This document shows, piece after piece, positions 48,819 through 61,500 of a stretch of DNA of 64,000 bases. Position numbers and translations under genes: made by a program. Position 1 is the first letter of the stretch; each line of letters opens with the position of its first letter. The stretch is from Ceraceosorus guamensis (lineage: Eukaryota > Basidiomycota > Exobasidiomycetes > Ceraceosorales > Ceraceosoraceae), in contig NW_020290012.1 in the NCBI RefSeq assembly GCF_003144195.1, positions 124,001 through 188,000 on the forward strand. The letters run 5' to 3'. The notes beneath the pieces are model-generated. The model saw only the letters and a program-made list of their open reading frames with translations, ran no database searches and was not told where the DNA came from.

Positions 48819-49866
48819 AATGTGGGCTTGTAAGTTCCCTTGCTACCGTTGCAGGCTGCCCATCCATACTGCTTGCTCACGTACGACGCCAGCAGATCAA
48901 GATCGGCGACAAAAGATCTTTCTCGCGCTCAAAACTCATTGCAATAGCTACAATGATGCGTCGAATTCCTGACGCCACCACGCACCAGCATCAGCCATAC
49001 ATAGCATGAGAATGCCTCATGTCTCGACCCAATCTTACATGCCAAAAATGAACAATTACATCCCTCCCTCCTCTCCGCCGCCTCCTCCCTTGTCAGCCTG
49101 CGCCGCGATCACGGGACGAAGACTTGCCATGCATAAGAAGACAGCCGCTGCGTCGGCTGCCCTCCATATTCGCGCGCCGAAGCGGATTGAGATGCATCCG
49201 AGAAGACTCGGGTATCTCCATCAGAAACAGATCAGAAGAGCATTCTTGATTCTCTATCGCCTCTCGACCAGCGGGACCCCTCGTACAGTTTGAGAGTGCT
49301 CCTTTGCATCGCCTGATACGCACCACACCCATCACCGCTACAAGATCCGGGCCGTACCTTGGCGCGTCGGACTGCCTTCACGAGGCACAACCCTCAAGAA
49401 AGAAAAGGGTGTTACGATGCCAGCGCCCATCGCGGCAAGTGTCGGTGCAAACGTGCGGATCCCGACTGATGCACGTCTCGAGGTTGACTTGTCTTTCGTC
49501 AGTTGCACTTCGGGGTCGACGTGTTTGAAGTTCGTCGTCAGCCTTCACATCTCTACTGCGGCCTTTCTAATTCGCTCTGAACATTTTCAGGCTGGAGCTG
49601 GGAAAGAAATGCATCAATGCTTGGTTTGCGCTAATTCACAGTGATTTGTCGACATCCGAATCAAGAGCTGCTTTGACGAGCCGAAGGCCAATTTTGGTGA
49701 GAAGGGGGCCTTTCCGAGCCGGGTGATCGCCCATTCTCCCTCGACTGATCAGCCAGCAGAGCAGCTTCCGCATACCTTAGGTCAAAAGAAAATGGCAAGT
49801 CAAGATTCAGCCTGTGACCCTGCGAACATTTCAATCCGACGAGTCGCCGGAACTATGGCCGGGTGC
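46705..49866. promoter_or_regulatory. 3.2-kb gene-free region upstream of the HMG-box gene
   Basis: This region lies between the start of the HMG-box gene and the 3' end of the TBC gene. It carries the ATTCGTGATTC/AATCGTGAATG motif at 47082-47092, 47774-47786, 48064-48075 and 48112-48119, and a 62-base G tract at 48755-48816. Open frames crossing the G tract translate as poly-Gly or poly-Pro and are not genes. No spliced gene is apparent. Confidence 0.5.
48755..48816. repeat. 62-base uninterrupted poly-G tract
   Basis: Sixty-two consecutive G residues follow gacttg... on the plus strand and are followed by caaatg. It is by far the longest homopolymer in the window. It can form G-quadruplexes and is hard to sequence accurately, so the true length may differ. 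Confidence 0.95.
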
Positions 49867-52800
49867 TCACATCATCTTGTATCGCACCAGCTACACAAGG
49901 TAGACCGCGACGTGTGAACAGGTTGCAGAGTAAGAAAAGGCGAAACCGTCCAGCCGACTTCCGCAACTCACCTCTTCGGCCATCTCCTCTTTTGCGAGCT
50001 GTAATGAGGCACATTGAGAATTAGCGGAAATTGATGGAGCATTTGTGCGAAATTGACTCACCTTGGCCATGACGACGCTCTAGCAGTAGTGCGTGACAGG
50101 GAGTAGGTGACCTCAGCATGGGCCATGCTCTGCAGATCCAACATTGCCTGCGCAAGACTCACTTTGACGAGGTCGACGTGCTCTGCATTGACCTGCGTCA
50201 GCTGCTCTTCGAGGGCCTTGACTTTGGCACTCAAATTCCTATTGACCAGCCTCAAGGCCTCTACCTCCCTGCGATGCGCGTTCGCAGCCTTGACCTGCTC
50301 TTCAAATTCTGCCGCATACTGGTCCAACATCAGAGGCGTAATGTGCACTTGGAAAGCGTCTCTACATGTGGCGAGAGAGATTTCAATCAGGGTCTCAGAG
50401 GATATGCAGAGCACCGCAGCTGCCACGAGCCTCTCTCTCACCTGACAAACTCGTTGACTCTATACTCTGCTTTCCCCGCAGATAGGCGCTCTGAGCCTGG
50501 AGGGTCTGCTCTCTGTTGGATGGCGAGGTTCTGGAAAGTCAGTGAGCGAAGTTCAGAGGGCAGTGGTCAACAAGAGGACCCATCCACTGACTCTGTAGAC
50601 ATCTGCGACGTTGACGGCCAGCAACGGAATGGCTTCGTCGAAGCCCAGAGTGAGCAGGCGATCTTCGTTCTTCTTCATCAAAGCAATCGCAAAGCGGAAG
50701 AGGGCTTCGATACCCTCAGCGAAGACCGAATCGAGTACTCGATAGATGATGCCGAGTGGCATTCGATAGGCACTGCATGTAATAAAATAGGTGATTGCAG
50801 GTGAGTCGCGAGTCGCCAATAGAGGCCTGAGCGATAGCAGATGACTTACAACACTGTTTGACGAGAGCAGATTGAAGAGTGGACAATCGACAAAAGCGGT
50901 CGAGAATGAGCGCTTACGATCTGAACGCAAGCAATACTAGAGCACGGACTCACAAGTCATGAACCAAGAACTCGCGTACATAGAGCTCTTGATACCTTGA
51001 CGGACCAAGTGACGATACAGCAGAGGCAGGAGCTCCTCTAGTAGCCTATCGAATTGGAACAAGCGCAACTGTAAACGCGGCATGCCCACGATGAAGTGCC
51101 CTCTCAGGTCGTAGCTCTTCATCAATCGAACCAGCGTGGAGAAGGCCTCTTCGTCGGGCATGTTAAGCAACAGAGGTCCAACTACGAATTGCATGCCTTG
51201 GCAGTAGCCACATTCTTCGTCGAAGAGCGAGTAGGCCTTGATGACGTTGAAGAGATTCTCTTGTCCAACTCCCTTGCCGTCTGCGAAATACTCTTGCTCG
51301 GGGAAGGTACGTGCCAAGTCTTTCCGTATGTTCTTCTCGTGTGGCGTTGTCTGTTTGAGATAGTACGCGTAGACGATTTCCATCTCTTCGCTTTTGCTGC
51401 TGCTCATCAGCTGCCACATCATCCCGCGCAATGCAGCAGGTATGCCAGCTTGGATAGCGCGGCTAAGCTCCCTTGGCTGGGTCTGTGCGACCTCTTGATA
51501 ATCTTTTTGCAGTGTTCGGGCAGTTTGTCAGCCAGCTGTACGAGACGAAACGCCTCTTTCTTGTGCAGACTTACTTGACATGACTCCGCCCCAAAAGTCC
51601 CAATCTGTGGCTTCTTCGCCAAGATCTTCTGCTGGTGGACCATCCCAGGTATCGGTGCCACCAGAGCGCGAGGGCGTAATGGCTTCATTCGAGACGGCGG
51701 CGCTCGAGGTCTCTGCTTCGGCGCTTTGTGTCCCTCCTTCGATAGCATTTGACCGACTGGAGCTATCGCTTTTCGCGTGCAGGCTCTTCCTCTTCTCTCT
51801 CATCTGCAGCCTGTCGAAGCTCTCTTTCAACTTCTCCGCGCTGTCTGTGCTGTTCCTTATTGCTTCTTCGTCCCTACTCATCCTAGCTGTCTGCCGTGCT
51901 AAGAAGCTCGCCGAGCCATCTGTGTTTGCCGCGCTGCTTCCAGCTTCTGGTGCAAAGGAGACGCCGCCCATCATGACAGTCTTTCGCCGATCGCTTGCTT
52001 TGCGCGAATGTTGAGGAGCGTTTGCATCTCCATCCCTGCTAGTCAGGCTGACCCTGCTGAAGCGCGCCTCCTGACCTGTCGGCGTCTCTGCGGCGCCGTC
52101 TGACTGATCAGACGCGGACGAAGTGGAAACGCCCTGAGCCACTGCAGTGTCGGAGCCGACGGTGGGGACACTGCCTACTCCAGCTTCATCTGCCCATCGA
52201 GACGTGGAAGCTTGGCCAGCATCAGAGACAGTCGAGAAGCGTTGTGGAGGAGCGCTCGATGTGACTGAGTGATCTGAGCTGCCACTTCCACCTGCAGACT
52301 CCTTTGTAGGTGTTGATCTACCCGCGGCATCCTCTCCTGCGCCATTTTGTAATGCGCCTGGACCTGTGGACGTAGCGGGCGTGGTAGGTGCGATGGGTGT
52401 CGCAGCTCCACTAGAGCTCGAAAAGGGGTTCTTGATCGTCTCTTCTGGATCCAACAGCGAGGTTGCGCCTTTAGAAGGCGGCAGCTCATCTTTGTCTGCA
52501 ATGACTTGCGATTCAACGTCACTGTCGCTCATTTCTTGTGGTGCCACGGCTGTAGGGGCTGAGAGCTTGACAGACGAGCTCGCGCTGGAGGAGGGTTGCT
52601 CTCCATCTGAAGGTTTTGGTGCCGTCTTGGCCTGTGCGCTTGACGGAGGAGTGGATCTTCCGCCTTGGAATCGTTCCATGAGAGCAGCTACCCCTGCGCC
52701 TTTGGCCCGTGGCGGGCTATTGGTCTTCACTGGAGAAGGGCTTCGGAAAGCAGAAGGTTTTGCATCCTTTCCCAGGTGCACTTTCGACGCTGCATCGATT

Positions 52801-52967
52801 GTCTGCTTGGCATCACCTGAGGAGCGCTTCGGATCAGACCCTTCTGCGCCATTAGCAACCCTGACAAGCGAATCCTCAGCAAGTTCGTCAGCTAGCGAGG
52901 GCTGCGCCTCCGCAAACTCGTCTTCGCTGCCTGAGGCGTCATCAGCAGTCGATGACGCTCGCGACAT
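49867..52967 (-). CDS. GYP5: TBC-domain Rab GTPase-activating protein, Gyp5 type
   Basis: A Rab-GAP of the Gyp5/Gyl1 group, which in yeast acts on Ypt1/Sec4 in exocytosis at growth sites. The start MSRASSTADDASGSEDEFAE at 52967 precedes about 450 residues of Ser/Thr/Ala-rich disordered sequence. Exons then give DWDFWGGVMS, RLVQLADKLPEHCKKIIKRS and IQAGIPAALRGMMWQLMS. The arginine-finger motif is NIRKDLARTFPEQ, and the glutamine-finger motif is ECGYCQGMQFVVGPLLLNMP. Next come RLFQFDRLLEELLPLLYRHL, IKSSMYASSWFMT, and YRVLDSVFAEGIEALFRF. Both TBC finger residues (R in IxxDxxR, Q in YxQ) are present. A C-terminal coiled coil (EVEALRLVNRNLSAKVKALE) leads to small final exons, LAKEEMAEE joined to LVRYKMM and the stop at 49867-49869. 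The open frame extends upstream to 53150, but the first ATG with context is 52967 (or three residues upstream of it none). Confidence 0.88.
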
Positions 52968-54591
52968 GATCAGATTTCGTGAAAATGCGCTTCCAAAAGG
53001 CTGCGGGCGAGCAAGAAGCTTCCGGGACGCTCCGAAGCGCCAGAGAGGATGGTTGAAGAGGCTGTAAACGGAGGTGCTCCTGGGAACGCGTAATGCCCAA
53101 AGCCTGTACCAGGGAGAGAATACGGAGCGGTCGACTGGCTGTGTATCCACGACGTTCTCGTTGCACTAGGGATTGTCGAGGAACACAGTCTCTGGTGCTG
53201 CGCAAACCTTCGCGAACCGCACTTAGCTCGGCATCCATGTACCGGGCGCTCACGTAGACAAAGAGGGAGCGTAGGCTTGGCGTGGTGTGGAGGGCCTCCG
53301 CGTCGGATGAAGACTTAGACAGCTGGGCTAGATGAGCGGTCGTGAGTCGTGAGTGACGCTTTGTTTGATCGGTTGTTGCTCGCTTTGCACCTTCACACTC
53401 GTGATACCAGTGGCGATGACGTGGTGGAGTGGGCGGTGGACACCGCACGGTGTTCGAATTGCTGCAGGGACCAAAAAGACTAACCCTCCGGGATGCACCA
53501 AGCCCTATTGCGAGGTGTCATGCAACCAGAAGCGAAAGTCCTATGCTCAAGGGTCGAAATTCCAGCAGGTCGATGGCTCATCCCACTGTACTAGCCGGCC
53601 CGAGCACATTTTGCAAGCACAATTTAAAATACATATACTCATTCGCAAAACGCGGCCACACGTCGCGATCAGGACCAAGCAAGGGATGCACCTCACGATT
53701 TGTGTCATCGTGGCCCACCGTCACGGGCCACCTCTTGAAATTTCTGCTCTGCTTCACCCGACTATCGCAAACATGTCTGCTGTCACTTCAAAATTGTATA
53801 GCTGCTGTGCGCATTTGACCCCATTTGATGTCAGCTTCTACTACTACTAGTAGTAGTCGTGACTGTTACAGAGTACTGCACCAGCTGCATGGTGTGTGTT
53901 GCACATGTCAGCAGGCTGCCTTGCAACGGCGGCGGCGGGAGGGCCGCACCCTAGCGCATGCGGAGGGAGGCCCATGCACCCACCACCCACCACCCACCCA
54001 TCAAGGGCGGCCCCGCCAGCATGCATTGCCCCAGCCACACAGCAGCTGTATCCAAAAATACGTCGTGTGGCCCAATGCACGTGACTTGACATCATGCGCG
54101 CCCCTGCTTCGCATGCAGCACGCACACACAACGCGCACTCAAATGCCATCGAACGGTTTATTCCGCTCGCGCGCGGGAGGCAGCGGCGCTCATTCGATGC
54201 GTGATGCGTGATTGTGCATGGCAATTAATCGTGAATCAAAGTACGTAGGCGCATGCCAAATCGTGAATCTTTCGTGTGGAACTGGGAGAAGGCGGCGGCG
54301 TCAAAGTATCCTCGAACTACGTATCAAATCACCATCACCGCCTAGCTATACACACAAGGATTGTGCATCATAGCCCGAAGCTTTACGATGTTTGAAAGGG
54401 GAGAGGCACTGTGAGCGACATCTCGAAGGGCACACACCTCACAGCTGTCGATCGTTGGACGCGTTTACCTCGTTGCGCACTGATGGGCAGACCGTCCAAG
54501 TTTGGCATCAGGAGACACCTTCGAAGCTCCATTCTCAGCCCCGTATAAGTATACGTTTCGAGAAAGAATAGAAACAGCGCGCTCCTCCAAG
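52968..54591. promoter_or_regulatory. divergent region between the Gyp5-type and DUF7053-like genes
   Basis: These 1.6 kb should hold both promoters and a possible 5' exon of the DUF7053-like gene. An 18-base perfect palindrome built of ACT/AGT triplets lies at 53840-53857, and AATCGTGAATC copies at 54227-54238 and 54258-54270. Frames of up to 168 codons lack domains. Confidence 0.45.
53840..53857. repeat. 18-base palindrome ACTACTACTAGTAGTAGT
   Basis: The sequence is a perfect inverted repeat with 9-base arms around CTAG and no loop. It could arise from a trinucleotide repeat meeting its inverse. No function is known. Confidence 0.85.
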
Positions 54592-55284
54592 ATGGTCGTC
54601 TTCCGGTGGGAGCATTCCGAAGAGATTGAGGTGCAATTCGACAAGGTGATACAATTCTTGCACGATCCCCCTACCATGCTCAACACGGCCTCCCACATGG
54701 TGGAAGTAAGGCAGGATCCGAACGACGCCTCTCTGTACCACAGTGAGGAGCGCGAGATGCAAGGGATTAGCCGATATCGAAGTGCAGGCTGACGACGATA
54801 ACCATCACGGCTCGTTGCTGTCCTTGCCCATGCAGTCACCGAGCGACTGAATGCGTTTTCAACAGTCAAATTCAGCGCTCACTTCGAGTACAGGGATGAC
54901 GGCATGACCTCGCGCTGGAACGCCCCTATGAATGTCAACGCAGAGTCCCAATGGATCGTCAAGAGAGTCGATTCGGACAAGCCAGGCGCAGCGCCACGCA
55001 GTCTGCTTCGAGAGGTGGCAAGAGTACACGTCCCTTTTCTCTTCTACCACTACGTCAAGCACAAGTATGTCAAGATCCATTCCAGACTGCCAAAATTATT
55101 TGAAGCTGCAATCGTGGAGCGCGACGAGCAGTCGCAGCCGTCAGGCCCAGCTCAAACTCAGATTCAAGCTCAGGACTCGGTAGTCACGGGATCCGCCCTC
55201 AAAGCCCCCGTGCAGGACGGTACATATCAAGCAGACGTCAACGCACCCGGCACTGGAGCAGGACTCGACTCCCAACAAACTTGA
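54592..55284 (+). CDS. DUF7053-like fungal protein (possible START/SRPBCC-type fold)
   Basis: Two exons are supported. Exon 1 reads MVVFRWEHSEEIEVQFDKVI, then QFLHDPPTMLNTASHMVEVR and DASLYH. A GTGAGG donor at 54742 and an acceptor ending at 54835 restore phase to give SLYHITERLNAFSTVKFSAH, FEYRDDGMTSRWNAPMNVNA, WIVKRVD and LLREVARVHVPFLFYHYVKH, then LPKLFEA. A Gln/Pro-rich tail ends at 55282-55284. The alternation of short strands, the apolar W-x-V/I element and the final helix recall fungal DUF7053 proteins, which are thought to have a START-like fold; this match is from memory of the pattern and is weak. The frame is open upstream to 54484 without an ATG, so a 5' exon joined before TFEAPFSAPYKYTFRERIET is possible. 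Function unknown. Confidence 0.6.
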
Positions 55285-55522
55285 CATTCTCGTGTCAGTG
55301 CACGACTGAAGACATCTGGCCACCCAGGGCCCATTCCCTGCCATCCGTTCAACATAGATCTCGCGGCACGAATATACCAGACCCGCCCATGTCACGCCGC
55401 GTTTATTTTGAATCTTTCGGCGCAGCGCGAAGCACGCCACGCTCCTTTCCTCCACGTCGTGCAATTCATTAACAAATCATCAGCATTGGTGCTGCGAGTT
55501 TGATTGTCTATACAGCAGCATT
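55285..55522. other. convergent spacer between DUF7053-like and ABCC genes
   Basis: The 238 bases between the two stop codons should be overlapping or abutting 3' untranslated regions. No other feature is visible. Confidence 0.5.
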
Positions 55523-58500
55523 CTAAGTGGTTTCAGCACGCTCCGCATTGAAGGCCATGTCTCTCAAGAGATCCATCTCTCCGGACCTCTCGCATAGCGC
55601 TCTAAACTCTGAGTGCTCGTTGCGCAGCAAATTTGCAGGGGTATCGAACTCCAAGACTTTGCCATTGGCAAGGACCAACACCTTGGAGTAGTCTATGATG
55701 GTCTTGAGCCTATGAGCCACAGTCAGCACTGTGAGGCGCCGGCTCGCCTGCTCTTCGCGGATCGTGCGCTGGAAAGCAGCATCCGAAGCAGCGTCTAGAC
55801 TTGCTGTCGATTCGTCCAAGAACAGGATCGGCGAGTCACGAAGTTTGAGCAGTCCACGAGCTAGCGCCATGAGCTGTCGTTGACCAGCACTAAGGGTTCC
55901 CTGGCTGACCTTCATGTCCAGACTGGTCACCACCGTGGTCGAGGCGTCGTCCTCTGATGCGCCATCCTCTGGCTCGCGCACTGGCGATGCTGCACGGCTT
56001 GCTGCCCTACTCGCCGCGCGACTTGCAGCCCTTGACGCAGCAGAGGTGTTGCGAGATGCCAACTGACAGCGCTCCAGTGCTGCCCATATTTCGGCGTCAC
56101 CGCAGCGATTCATCGGGTCGAGGTTGAAGCGGACGGTACCGCTGATGAGCTGTGCGTCTTGCGGGATCACTGTTAGGCGATCACGGAGAGTGGCGAGTGG
56201 CACGTCGCTTACATCGATGCCCTCGATAGTGATGCTGCCCCTTTCGCGTTCCAGGAAGCGTAGAAGAGCCAGAATGAGGGTGCTCTTGCCTGATCCTGTG
56301 CGCCCCACGATCCCAATTTTCTCTCCAGCCCTCACTTGGAAAGAAACACCATCAAGAACGCGCTTAAGCTCGGGCGCGTATCGAGCGCAGAGATTCTCGA
56401 TGACGATTTGAGCGCTGTCTGTAGGCCACGCAGCTGGGGGTTCCCGACCTGCGCCTGCAGGCTCCTCTGGCGCCAGCTTCATGTACTCTTCCAACCGCTC
56501 AACAGAATTGGCTTCGATCTCGGCTGCGACAGCCATGCGCAAGATCCAAAGCACTGCGTCGACAAGCTGTCGAAGGAGCGTGAGCGTGAGCTAGGTGAAG
56601 CGCGTGGGTAGCATGAATTGCAGCAGGGCTCACTTGAATACTGAAACTAAGGGTGAAGCCAGCCAGAGCTGCGTCTACTCGCTCATTGGCAACAAGGAAA
56701 GCGGCAATGCCAACGGTTACTACCGCAGACATTGTGTCAACTCTGACAGCGAGCCAGCGATTACACAACCACAGGAAGAAGAAGGGGCGGTTTGTCTAGC
56801 AACAAAGAACGTAGCCATCGTCAATGACCCTGTCGATAAACCCGATGGCTGTGTGCTCACCTTATCTACAAGCCTCAAGCAGTGGCGGGTAAATCTAGTC
56901 GCGTCTCCCCACGCTCGAATGACGACGGCGCCAGAGAGCACCTCTCCGACCAGGGTAAAGATTGGAGACCTGGAGATGGACTCGAGACGCTTCAGGTCGC
57001 GAGAAGGGGTCAAGTAGAGCCTGCCGATGAAGTAGGTCGTGGCGACGACCAGGGCAGCAGCGCCGATGAAAGCTGGGACTGCAAAGACGGCGACCACGAG
57101 GATTGTGGTTCCCTGCAATACGACGTCGACGAAGAAGCACAGCGTGCTGGCGACTTCCTGGTCGATGGTCTCAATATCTTTTGAAAAACGATTGACAATC
57201 CTTCCTACAGGTGTCTTGTCAAAAAATTGAAGAGGCGCGGCGAGGATCGCGGAGAGCAAGCGCTGATGGAGCTCGCGAGACGCTGACAGCGCTCCCAATT
57301 GGCTTAAGGCATCTCTGACGAGACAGAGCAGAATATACAATCCAATCAAAATCGCATAGATGCTGAGATAATATGTCGTCAGATCTTGCGATGGTTGCGA
57401 CAATGTTGTCGGGTCTGGCGCGGCGAGCGCTCGTGCGGCGTTCAAGCTGGGTAGCTGCATTGCTGCACTTGCGGCATTCTGAAGGGCTTTAACCGGAGGT
57501 AATATGAGCGGTTGAGCCGAGTAGAAACTATGCCAAGGCGTCGCAGATGCGGCAGTCACAGAGCTCGTGGCCTCTGTCTGGCCTCCGCTGTATAGCGCTG
57601 CCCATCGACGTAGCCACGCTGCGGCACTGACATCTGTCGCCCTAACGGTGACAAAGACGACGATTGTGACAATCCAAAAAAGGGCGAGACTGGAGCGAGG
57701 AAGGAATTGTCAGCTTAAAGGAAGTCTTGAACGACGGCCTCAATTCAGAACACTCACCCTGTCAAGGTCTTTGCAAAGGAACGCAAGTAAAGCTTGTAAG
57801 ATCCCAAGCCGATGCTTCCTTTGGCGTACGTCTCTTCATTGACGTGAGACTTCTTCATCGCCTGCTTCTTCCTGATTTCAGCGCGCTCTGCGGCACGGAC
57901 GCCCTCATCGAGCTCCTCGATCGTTTGCTCCTTCTCGCCTTCTTCAGTCGCTGCCTCTCCCCCATTCGAGATCTCGTCGTCTAATGCGCCCGAAGCGCGC
58001 ACTTCCGCGGGGCTCCCCGCTGCTTGAACGCGGCCATTTTCAAGGGCAACGACGAACGATGCGCCAGGCAAGCACAAAGCGACAGCGTGCGTAACCATCT
58101 TCAAGGGGAGGAGCCAGGTGAGGAGTCAGCAAACACTGCTTTGTCTCTGCGACTCGAGGTCGATCACTCACGATGACAGTCCGACCCTGCATGAGCGGCC
58201 CCTTCAAACAGTGAAGATAGAGGAATTTGGCGGTATGTGCGTCAACAGCTGAGAGCGCGTCATCGATCAGTACATATCGAGCGTCGGAGTAGAGTGCTCG
58301 AGCAAGCGCCTGGTCGAACGTGGGGAATCTCAGCGCTCAGCTCCGTTAATCCGACGTCAGCTAAGGCCTCTCTCTGTCTCTACTTACGATTCTCGCTTTT
58401 TGCCCTCCGGAGAGAGCCTTCATAGGTTTCAAGGAAGGGCAGGATGAGCGTCGAGATACAGACGATGCTGTACAGAACGCCATGACTCACCACGCCACGC

Positions 58501-61500
58501 TCGCCGCATTCGGTCAGGTCGTGGTACTCCAGAACTTTGAGATCTGCCTCGAGCGCGCAAGCTTTCAAGACTGCTTCGTATCTCTGCTCGTTGAACTTGT
58601 TGCCAAAGAGGATATTCTCCCTCACAGTTGTTCCTATGAGCCAAGGAGTCTGCGGACAGTACGCCACGGTCTCGCTGAGACCGGTTCGAGGATTGGGCCG
58701 CACCAGAGCGCGGGCAACAGGACAAGGGCAGTAGACCCTTCCACTTAGCTGTCGACATTCTCCGAGCAACGCATTCAGCAAGGTGGTCTTGCCCGACCCC
58801 ACAGGTCCAACAACAAGACTGAGAGCTTCGGGGAATTGAACATCCACTTCGAGGCAGAAGGGCACAGGTGCATCCTCGTCGAGCTCGTCAAAATCGGCCT
58901 CGTAGTCGTAGGTGAAGCGCGCCTTCGAAAATCCGACCCGAGATCCAGAACCTTGCGAGGGGTCGTCCGGGTATTCAGGTGAAAGTTGCTCATACTTGCT
59001 TGTTTCCTGCTCCGCCAAAAATCGGTCAATGCGACGTAAGGACACGAAGGTAGAGAGGATATTGGCGATCATGTCCGGCAGAGTGTCGATGGGACTCCGA
59101 AGAGCGTTGAATAGTGCCAGGGCTGTGAAGGCCGTCTCTGCAGGGAGTGGATTGTGAAATACTTGCGTGTGCACTGTCAACGTGGCCAAAGTGACGAGCA
59201 TCGGCGCTCCGAAGTACGACAAAGCACTCGCAAGCCACGCAACAGCGCGCTTAAGCAAGACTCTAAGCTCTGCATTTCGAGTCTCGTTGAGTTTGTGTTC
59301 GAAAGCTCTCTCCCAGTGGAACATTTTGATGGTTCTCATACAGTTGAGTACCTCTGTTGTCAAGTTCAGACGCTTGTCTGTTGCGCGCAAGAGCTCATCC
59401 GAGACCCTCGTGAACCATCGTGCCGTCAAGGTCTGAAGAGGTACGCTAAGCAGCAGAACGCCCAGACCAATGACTGCACTTGGACCCAGTAGGCGGATCA
59501 GTAGATAGGACGCCAAGCCAAGCTCAATAGGTGCTTGCGGGAAAAGGAAGTGGAGGTAGGCTCCGATCTCGCTGACCTGTGATCGACTCGTTCGACATCA
59601 GTAAAACATCGCTGACCAATGCATGTACAATGCGGGACTCACCTTAAACACATCGACTGAGACAAGATTCGAAACCTGGCCGGCATCGGCAGGTTCATTC
59701 GAGTCTTTCTCGTGACCTTTCCCATCATCGCCGCTTTCGTCGCCTTGGTTCTTCTTGTCATCATCTCCCTCGACTTTGCGGGTTCCAGCTAGCTCTCGTC
59801 GCCTCAGTGTTTTGGCGATGATTTCAAAGATGAGAATGGCTCTGAGGCGAATGCAGATGCGGCGCCCGACCCACAGAGCCTGCGAATTGGTGACGCATGC
59901 CGTGACCTGTCCAAGACCGAGAAAGGCCACGAACAGGACTGTTGACGGCCCAGCATACGTCAGCTCCTGTAATTTCTCAACGATGCAGCGAGGTCCAATA
60001 CGCACGGGCCATGTGAAAGCTCGTTCGTGGCTCTTGCGAGCCTCGCTTGCTTGCATCGCGCTCCGCAATGTAGCTCAGAATGAGCCGCAGGCCGATAGGA
60101 GGGGTCAAGGTGGCTACCGCAGCGATGAACGCAAAAATCTGCTGCAACAGGAGCTGACCCTTGAAATGCGAAAGCAATCGCCAGACCAAAGGCGCTGAGC
60201 TGGGCGCGAGTTGTTGGTGATCTTGGTCATCAGCATCTGCGCGGGTGCCGCCAGCGCGAAAGCTTGCCACGCAAGCTGCTGCACGATCGGCGGGAGGAAG
60301 ATCCGGGACAGTCTCCGGAGTGAATTGCTCCTTGTAGTGACGTACAATCGAGGGCGTGACGAAGCCAAACGCGGCGCGAGAGTAGAGACTGGCGCGATTT
60401 TCTGGTGATGGGACCGGCTCAGCTGGGGCACTTGGTATTGGTCTATCATCTTCCACTCGAGGCTCTGGACGAGCGTTCGACAGCTCGGGTCCATGTGGTT
60501 CGTGCCTCAAACTGCCTTGCGGAGCCGCGGCGGCAAGTAGAGGAGTCTCCTCGTCAACCCCGGAAATAGGTGCCTCATCCAGAGCGTCTAAGCGCGGGCT
60601 CGGCAGCGCTGTACCGGGCTCTGCAAAATCTTTGCGCGCAGTCATGGTTGCATGAATCGCTTTGAGTCTGCGTGGAAGCTTTCCATGCAGTGGAGCAAAC
60701 AGTGTAGGCAGCGCTAGAAGTCCGCTCACCATCACTTGCGCCACCGGCAAAGCTTTGCGCTCTTCATCAAGAACTCTTGAACGCAGATTGAGAATGGAGA
60801 CTGCGAATGCTAAGAGTATTAGGACGGCCTTGTGCGCGAAGAGAGCGCGACGCGTCGCGAGCGAAAGCGTTCCTAGCAGAGCAATGTAGCTCTGAGACGT
60901 CGTGGCAAATAGTTCAAAGTCAGTGGAAGAGGGGTCAGCCGGACCGCTGAGCGGAGGCACCCACCGCTTGCGACTCACCCACAAGACCACCCACGCCCAT
61001 CTTTGCGCGGAGATATCGGCAGCGTACAAAGCAGCAGCAAACACGCCTCCCAAGCTTTCGATGACCCTTTTTGCTAGCTCCGACTTGCGATCAAGCTGTT
61101 GTTGCTTTAGTGTGGTTGCATTGGTGGAGGAGCGATGGACCTCGTTGATCACCACCGCGTTCTCAGTTTGCCAGACTAGCAGCTGAGCAGCCGCCATTTG
61201 GGTTCCCTTGGCGTCCACGTGCTGCTTGGGGGCCCATTGTGTCAGGCGGGAAGCGTTCCAGGGCAGCAGCGAGTACAGAATCCTCTTTGGAAAGGGTACT
61301 TTCTGCGCGAAGATGCCAGTGCTGATGCGCGAAGATGTCGCATTCGCCTCGGGGCCATAGGGCGCCCGGTCATTCTGGATGGTGAATGACGATGCTGCAG
61401 GGTCAAGGCCTGCAACAGCACCACGTGAGCGCCGTTTTCGCGACTGAGATGCCAGACTTCTGCCCAGCAATACCAGCATAGACAGGCTCACTACGAGCAA

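Noticed and set aside
48511-48867. Proline-rich minus-strand frame at 48511-48867 and glycine-rich plus frames
   Set aside because: These are trivial translations of the poly-G tract.
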